Program-made: the position numbers and the translations under genes
Source: Suillus spraguei
Lineage: Eukaryota; Basidiomycota; Agaricomycetes; Boletales; Suillaceae
Assembly: GCA_016800925.1 (NCBI GenBank)
Contig: JABCPU010000287.1
Location: 1-64,000 of the forward strand
Direction: 5' to 3'
Length of the DNA: 64,000 nucleotides
In this document: piece after piece, positions 58,747 to 64,000 of the stretch
Layout of the letters: each line of letters starts with the position of its first letter
Position numbering within the stretch: position 1 is the first letter of the stretch
The notes under the pieces: generated by a model
What the model saw: the letters and a program-made list of their open reading frames with translations, nothing else
Told to the model about the DNA's origin: nothing
Database searches by the model: none

Positions 58747-58827
58747 GCCACAGTACTTTCAGCAGTAAAGTAGTGGTGCATGAGAAGTTCAGTCAAAATA
58801 ACAATCAAGAGTCCAGCGGTATGCATG

Positions 58828-59070
58828 GGAATGTAGCAGTGGTCTAGCAAAGATGGCAATGTGATTAGTGAGATAGCTGCAGTGGTGGAAATCCTTGTGC
58901 CATGCAGAGACAACTTTCTAGCGGGATTACTAGACCATGGGAACTAGCGAGCAGTGACTGCAGGGTGCCAGTGAGGTTACTAGACTGTGCGGTGTCAGCG
59001 GTAAAGCGTAGGAATGTAGCGGTGGTCTAGCAAAGATGGCAATGTGATGTGCGAGGTAGCTGCAGTGGTG
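58828..59070. repeat. Duplicated 60-bp segment in AGCGGT-rich sequence
   Basis: A block reading ggaatgtagc-gtggtctag and caaagatggcaatgtgat occurs at 58,828-58,888 and again at 59,011-59,070. The surrounding sequence to about 59,900 is rich in the motif AGCGGT and has no supported coding frame. Confidence 0.6.
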
Positions 59071-59917
59071 CTGAAGTTGCAAGAATGACAAGTGGCGGAC
59101 TATCAGTGTCTGTGGTGCAAAGTGCGGTATGCCATCAGTGCGAGAACATAGCTAGTGATGCCGTGACTGCGTGCGCTTCATGGGAAAGTTGCGGTGAGCT
59201 AGCAGTAAAGTAGCAGTGATAGGGGCTTTCGCTAGGAACCCAGAATGCAAGGGAAATCTAAGTCCATGGTGACTTCGCAACTCTACTCAAAAGGTAAGGG
59301 TCCGTCAGCGGTCCAATCCGTGTCCAAATGTCTCCATGTCCATGTCCAAGTGCCAGTCATAGTCCATTTGACACCTAAGGTAAACAGTAACGTATAGTAA
59401 GTGCTTGCTCATGGTAAACAAAAATTAAACTGATACTGCAAGTCTGTGCGAGGTTCCGCTCGTCTTGTCTTCTTCATTGTGCTATCTTTGTCTATGCCTG
59501 CGGCATTGCCGCCGGTAAGCTTCGGCGTTATCTCTTGTATTATCAATCAATAAGTGCGGTGTGCTGCCTATGCGTTCGAAGAAAAAGGTGTATAGTACTT
59601 TAGTGGTGCACGGTATTCCTTGTCCAATCGATATAGTCCTTCGTACTGTAATAAAAGTCTGTGTGCTCATTAGCGCTAAACATATGTAAGTGATGCCGTG
59701 TGGGTGTGCATTTGAAAGTGTGAAACTGATCGCCGGTCAAAACCCAGGGTAAAACAGAGACTATCGTACGTGTGCGGTATTCTTTTCTTTGTTTTTATGA
59801 TTAAGTAACGAGGGTGGTATTAGTGAATGTCAGTGGTGGTAGGATAATGAATGATGCTGTTGGGGTTTCCGCTGGTGGGTATACGTGCTTGGGTTTTTTG
59901 ATGCTTGACTTCTGGGA
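59071..59917. other. Repeat-derived sequence without a gene
   Basis: It contains further AGCGGT-like motifs and no supported gene. A short continuation of the gag-like reading frame in another frame (LQKKKLIPEVKHQKTQARIP) lies at 59,820-59,935 on the minus strand. Confidence 0.4.
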
Positions 59918-61096
59918 TTAGCTTCTTCTTCTGCAATGGAAACCGTGTGATCTGTGTTCGTACTGCCGTAGCGCTATGCAAGCGTGCGATGGCCTGTGGT
60001 ACTGTGGGACAATAGTTGGCGGACAACTAGCAGGCGGTAGGCCGCACTTTGTTATCTGCCGCAAGAATGCATGCCAGTAGTCGATAATAAACCTTCTAGC
60101 CACGGTAAGGCTAGGAACGCAGTATGGCCTGGTAAGACCATCGTCTTTGTGTACTAACGCAGCGGTCAACACACGGCGGTAGGCACGTGCGGTCTGCGAG
60201 TTCAGCTGAATAGCTCCTGTGGTGAACATTTCTTTAGGTGTCAGCGGTAAATGTGTGGTAACAGTCTGAGCAGTAAATGTTGCTTCTGCAGTATGCATCA
60301 GCACTTCTACTATACTATACCTTTCCAGTGATACTTCTATAACTTCTTCGCTACTAGCGCTAGCGGTCTGTGGTACTTCATCTTGAGAGTGGTCAAGCTC
60401 CGTGATCGTCAAGAGCTCTGTTGGTGAAATGTCAGTGCTAACCAAGTCAATTGCCGTTTCATCTGTTTCTTCTAGCGAGTGGTATGCATCGCTGTCTGTA
60501 TAAACAGTGCAAAACACAGTGTCATCAGTATAGCATGGTTCATTCAGGGACAAACTTTTGTCGAGCACTTGGACCGGCAGAGATGCCATATCCTCATGTG
60601 GTAGTGCTGTAGGTAGCGTAGCGCTGTCTGTACTTGGTGCCGTTAGTGATTGGTGAAACGCTGGTGGTGCGGTATCTTCGAGCAGTAGTGATACTTGTTC
60701 AGCAGTAGTGATTTCCAATGCCGTAACTTGTTGTGGTGTGTCAGCATCAGAGTGCTCAATAGTGTTTCCCTGATAGGGGTCTGCCAGCAGAGCGACTGCT
60801 TCAGTGGTAACTGTGTGGTTGAATGTAATAGGACCACATTCTGGGTACAAGTGCAAAATAGCGTTAGCGAAGTCTACAAAGCTGTTATCATTGTATTTGT
60901 CAAGACATTCCCATACTTCTGCTTCGTCAGGATCTGCATAGCGTATAGCCGCCTTGATGTGTGCCTTCTCAGCAATGCCAGCCAAGTCTGCCAGCTCATC
61001 TACAGTAGCGAGGAACATTAGCAATTCTCTTGGGTTGCCATCGAAGTACGGTGCCGCTGCCATGCAGTGCAGTGGCATGCAAAATCTGTCAGACAT
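59918..61096 (-). CDS. Retrotransposon gag-like protein
   Basis: An uninterrupted 392-codon frame starts 110 bp inside the LTR at 61,207. The N-terminal part (AAAPYFDGNPRELLMFLATV, then HIKAAIRYADPDEAEVWECL) has the pattern of the gag N-terminal domain of fungal LTR elements: a short aromatic-Asp-Gly start, helices and a paired-Asp segment. The middle (residues about 95-270) is acidic and Thr/Ser-rich. The C-terminal part (VPSLTVARRFIIDYWHAFLR) is more basic. No zinc knuckle, protease or polymerase follows in frame, so the element is either a gag-only derivative or has lost pol. Orientation and position relative to the LTR and the primer-site candidate at 61,188-61,204 support the call. Confidence 0.5.
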   Translation of the reverse strand: MSDRFCMPLHCMAAAPYFDGNPRELLMFLATVDELADLAGIAEKAHIKAAIRYADPDEAEVWECLDKYNDNSFVDFANAILHLYPECGPITFNHTVTTEAVALLADPYQGNTIEHSDADTPQQVTALEITTAEQVSLLLEDTAPPAFHQSLTAPSTDSATLPTALPHEDMASLPVQVLDKSLSLNEPCYTDDTVFCTVYTDSDAYHSLEETDETAIDLVSTDISPTELLTITELDHSQDEVPQTASASSEEVIEVSLERYSIVEVLMHTAEATFTAQTVTTHLPLTPKEMFTTGAIQLNSQTARAYRRVLTAALVHKDDGLTRPYCVPSLTVARRFIIDYWHAFLRQITKCGLPPASCPPTIVPQYHRPSHACIALRQYEHRSHGFHCRRRS

Positions 61097-61187
61097 ACTT
61101 ATCAGTAGCGTAGCAGTGCGGTAATAACTGCGGTGACGAGCATGCGGTAAGCAATTAAGACAAGAACAAAACTATACCAAAGGACCC

Positions 61188-61204
61188 CCTCATGGTGGGC
61201 TCCA
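61188..61204 (-). other. Candidate tRNA primer-binding site
   Basis: On the minus strand, two bases inside the LTR end, the sequence TGGAGCCCACCATGAGG begins with TGG, the complement of a tRNA CCA end. This is the expected place and form of a primer-binding site, and it fixes the element orientation as minus. The tRNA species was not determined. Confidence 0.5.
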
Positions 61205-61206
61205 GT

Positions 61207-62161
61207 TGTAAAGATACAACCTAACCTGGGCTGTAGATAAACTACCTCCTAAGTTAGTATGTGAGTCTTGCGCTCCGTCTAGTCTGCTTCACTTGTGAGA
61301 ACAAGAGTGTTCGACTCTAAAGGGGGATGCCTATTAGTATGGTCAAGTTTGAGTCTAACTTATGTGCGAATGAAGCGCCGTGGTCAGCAGTAAGTTGCCG
61401 CAGTCAGCGATGATGCCGCCGGAACTAGTGTCATGTGTAGCGGTGCTACCGTGGTCGAGATATAGTCAGAAACAGTTGCATTGAGCAAGCGATGTCGAGT
61501 GATAATATCAGCAGTAACGGTAAAGCTGCGAGCGGTGTGAAGAAACAGTAAAGAAAGCTGTGGTACTTTCAGTGGTAAAGTAGCGGTGCATGAGAAGTTC
61601 AGTCAAAATAACAGTCAAGAGTCCAGCAGTAACAGAGAACGAGCATGATAGATAGATTCATGAGCGATAAGGAACCTTAAAGACTATGTCCACTACTGGG
61701 TAGATCCAGAGCTAGACAATAATCCTGACCTATAGTACGTGCAATGGTGTAAAATCAGGTACTGTATCGTGCGGGGTACATGGTGCTTATATCCTGAATC
61801 ATATGTACTCGGAATGCTCTAGGCAAGATCAGTAGCGCTGGAGTGTAGTAACCGCCGTATGTAAACATAGCACGAAGCACTGTGGCATGAGGCAACATGT
61901 AATAAGGCTTGCCGTGGAATCAGTGATAACGAACATAAAACAAACGATGCACCAAATGGAGTTATGCGGACGCGGCAAGGACATGGGAGGACATTGGTAC
62001 GTGAAACATGGTGCAGTAGTCGGTATGGTGTGCGGTAGGCATGGGATGCCACTGGTAATGCTAAAGGGGTAAGATGGCCATGGACAAGTGGTAACTCCTG
62101 TAGACGTGAGACAAGTGTCAAAATATGGGGTTTTAAGCCCAGCACCAATATGTTCGTTACA
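61207..62161 (-). repeat. LTR of the gag-like element (family LTR2)
   Basis: 955 bp. Read on the minus strand it begins TGTAACGAACATATTGG and ends ATCTTTACA, the TG...CA form. It matches 572-2002 apart from the insertion there, and also matches 57,284 onward. It contains many AGCGGT motifs. It lacks the LTR1 copy found at 1152, so it preserves the empty target site. Confidence 0.75.
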
Positions 62162-62905
62162 CCGCGAAGCGGTGATCTTCAGCAATCTCTGCGAACCCAT
62201 TTGGCATCCTCAAGCAAGATTTACCATCTGTCCTATGTCCATCCAGTCTTGCCAGTACGTGATGTTTTGTAAACTGTAGTGCAGTCTTATTACATGTCTG
62301 CTGTGTGTTAATCCTATCCCTTCTGTTTCCGTAGCTATTCCTTAGTATAAAATTCCTAGGTACCCATACTCTTTCCTTACTTCCCTCCTATAGTACACAT
62401 GGTACTTAGGAATAGTCACCATTACCGTCACTACAAATAAAGTCCTTTACCGAAGTCACTGTCTCTAAGAATTGCCTTACTGCTGCACGCACTACCGCTC
62501 TTTACCACTTTCCTGTGCTTCACTGCTAGCGCTACCACTTTCTCACACTTCACTGCTACACTACCGCTTGTTTTACCGCAGAAGTTCCCACGCTTACCGC
62601 AGTTTTACCGCTCATACTACTGCAGTTTTACTGTTCACACTACCGCTTGTCTACTGCATTCCCACGCTTACCGCTAGTTTTACTGCAAGTTTCCCATGGA
62701 GCGGAGGTCACCACTAGCATCTCGCTACCTCCGACAGCATTCTCGCACCACAGGTTGGGCATTATTAAACTATACTAACTTAGCATTCCCTTTAGGGTCA
62801 AACATTCTTGCCTTCGCAAGTGAAGCAGACTAGGTAGAGCGCAAGACTCGCATACTAGCTCAGGCCGTGGTTTATCTACAGCCCAGGCTAGATTGTATCT
62901 TTACA
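62162..62905 (+). repeat. Opposite-facing, diverged LTR2-like segment
   Basis: The right end (about 62,795-62,905) is the diverged reverse complement of the start of LTR2, ending GATTGTATCTTTACA. The middle (62,480-62,690) is full of ACCGCT, the complement of the motif in LTR2. A TATAAAATTCC sequence at 62,347 could be a core promoter. The left boundary is not clear. It is probably a partial LTR from an element of opposite orientation. Confidence 0.55.
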
Positions 62906-63352
62906 ACGGGGAGATGGCATAGACACTGAGCATTGCTGGGGCTTCTGGGCACAGCTTGGAGGTTTGGGGGGAGATGAGGCAGGAGGACTGGGAAAGTGTA
63001 TGTCAATGGGGGTAAGGTACGTGCTGCTTGCACTTTTAGGAGAGGAAGAATCTGAATCAAACTGCTGGCGGTGGTGTCAATCTTGGTGCCATGTAATAGT
63101 GGTAACACTCAGAATAGCAGTCTTGGGTAGTCTTCTAAATGAACATATTGGTCGATGATGAAGATTTTTCTGCACAGATTGGCATAGCTGAGCAAGTTCT
63201 GCCAAGTCTCGCAACAACTCTTCTGCATCAGGAATGTTTAAGGCTATGGGGCTTGACAAGGAAGAAGGCAAAGACAGCTGCAAGAGCTCATCATCCGATG
63301 TGAGCAGAGATTCTGATATTGATTCAGAAAACGTATTGAGAAAGGCATTCAA
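62906..63352 (-). pseudogene. Ser/Pro-rich hypothetical fragment cut by an LTR
   Basis: The minus-strand frame has ELNAFLNTFSESISESLLTS, PDAEELLRDLAELAQLCQSV and, in an adjoining frame or exon, DSDSSSPKSASSTYLTPIDI with a Pro/Ser-rich end. It stops being readable at the LTR end at 62,905. The family is unknown. It has a similar character to the fragment at 1-571. Confidence 0.3.
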
Positions 63353-63653
63353 CTCGCACTGTGTGTTATCAAAATTTTCAGTTGTCTGAAATGAGGGCAG
63401 AACCTGACCCTAGGGTTAGGTCTCAGCCACGTCAGCCCCTTTGTTGGACACTGGCATCGACATGGCAGTTTTGTTGCATTCCCTCTATGTTGGAGTCAAG
63501 GTTTCGCCCTCTTGTCAACACCAGCTGAAACCATGGCCTATCCTTGATAGGGCGACCTCGCAAGGTTTATATGATGGCACAACACAACAGATCAAGGGCA
63601 TTCCTAATCTGGAGAAGAAGTCAGTACATTGATTAATGGATTGTCAAAGAGCT

Positions 63654-64000
63654 TTACCACCAACAAGACAGATAGGAGTGCTTGATGCTTGACTGTACAA
63701 TAAGCCGACCCCTCGCCTTCATGATCTCTTTATCTGCGACCTTAAGACCACCTATAAGCACCTCCAAATAGTTTGATCAATGGATGATGACAAACCTTGA
63801 TGTACATGCCCTCAAAATCTGTGACTGGCTTGGTGAATTTGCCACCATCATCCAAGGGGCAGAGAGGCATCTCTTTGGGATGGAAGTAAGAGACCATTTT
63901 CAATGGCAATGTAAACGTCATCTTCACCAAATGCCGGGGCTTGTTGTGCGATACCTGTACCATCCATTGCCGTGACATAAGTATCCAAAAAGATGCGGAA
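63654..64000 (-). pseudogene. Fragment of cytosolic isoleucyl-tRNA synthetase
   Basis: On the minus strand from the right edge one reads YVTAMDGTGIAQQAPAFGED, then after a frame change CPLDDGGKFTKPVTDFEG and MYIK. A GTTTGT...CTTAAG intron follows, then VADKEIMKARGRLIVQSSIK and a stop soon after CWW (63,654). These are the conserved steps around the editing domain of eukaryotic IleRS (TGIVHQAPAFGEDD; VTDFAGxYVKxADKxI; HSYPFCWR). The frame change, the early stop and the absence of the downstream catalytic part show a broken copy. The window edge hides the upstream part. A retained intron means that it arose by DNA duplication rather than by reverse transcription. Confidence 0.7.

Larger units (their letters stand above)
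57284..58813. repeat. LTR2 copy carrying nested LTR1 insertions
   Basis: It starts TGTAAAGATACAACC and follows 61,207 onward to the site of the nested insertion at 57,639. It resumes after 58,751 with CAGTACTTTCAGCAG and matches LTR2 to about 58,813, after which the similarity stops. So it is a 3'-truncated LTR2 copy. Confidence 0.7.

Noticed and set aside
60695..61021. Plus-strand 108-codon Cys/Val-rich frame
   Set aside because: Antisense of the gag-like ORF, with no independent support.
61207..62905. A 1.7-kb DNA transposon with inverted ends of about 110 bp
   Set aside because: The outer ends are inverted copies, but the left 955 bp recurs alone at 572-2002 with the same TG...CA ends, and a gag-like ORF and primer-site candidate lie just inside. 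Two LTRs in opposite orientation explain it better, though the alternative is not fully excluded.

Overview
The window looks like a filamentous basidiomycete (mushroom-forming Agaricomycete) chromosome. Core genes are cut by many 45-60 nt GT-AG introns with fungal branch sites. The proteins are of basidiomycete type (TOR, ARP8, a CON7-type zinc finger protein, MTHFR, an ELMO/CED-12 protein). The mobile DNA is also basidiomycete-like: a Plavaka-type transposase, a Ty1/copia element and several LTR families. I cannot fix the genus from sequence alone.

Layout. 1-9.3 kb is repeat-rich: an LTR remnant with a solo LTR nested in it, a second solo LTR inside a gene of a DUF6532-like family, a hypothetical gene, and a Plavaka transposase gene (6.36-9.29 kb). 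10.27-46.7 kb is a conserved gene island: TOR kinase (+), ARP8 (+), RING E3 (-), CON7-like C2H2 factor (+), F-box/RCC1 protein (+), glutathione S-transferase (+), an intron-bearing tRNA-Pro(AGG) (-), two uncharacterised proteins (-,-), ELMO-domain protein (+), methylenetetrahydrofolate reductase (-) and a small DUF202-type membrane protein (-). 47-64 kb is again repeat-rich: a degenerate minisatellite, a complete but decayed copia element (48,913-54,447, 5-bp target duplication CTCCC), a second DUF6532-like gene split by a solo LTR, a nest of solo LTRs, a gag-like ORF next to a 955-bp LTR, an opposite-facing LTR piece, and a fragment of cytosolic isoleucyl-tRNA synthetase at the right edge.

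Most notable observations. (1) Two LTRs of different sequence, both with TAT...ACA ends, share the same internal plan: a block X, a GT...CTAAC...AG intron-like segment, a block Y, a short spacer, then X and Y again joined exactly as if spliced. In one of them the intron-like segment has in turn received a MITE with 26-bp inverted ends. (2) Target duplications give a readable insertion order, including a solo LTR inside a solo LTR inside another LTR, and an empty-site paralogue. (3) The second half of TOR, and also MTHFR and the CON7-like gene, need single missing bases, mostly at short homopolymers, to stay in frame. This looks like assembly base-length error more than gene decay.

Functionally the island combines growth control (TOR), chromatin remodelling (INO80 subunit ARP8), ubiquitin ligases (RING, F-box), one-carbon metabolism (MTHFR), detoxification (GST) and Rac-type signalling (ELMO). 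These genes are neighbours rather than a pathway cluster.
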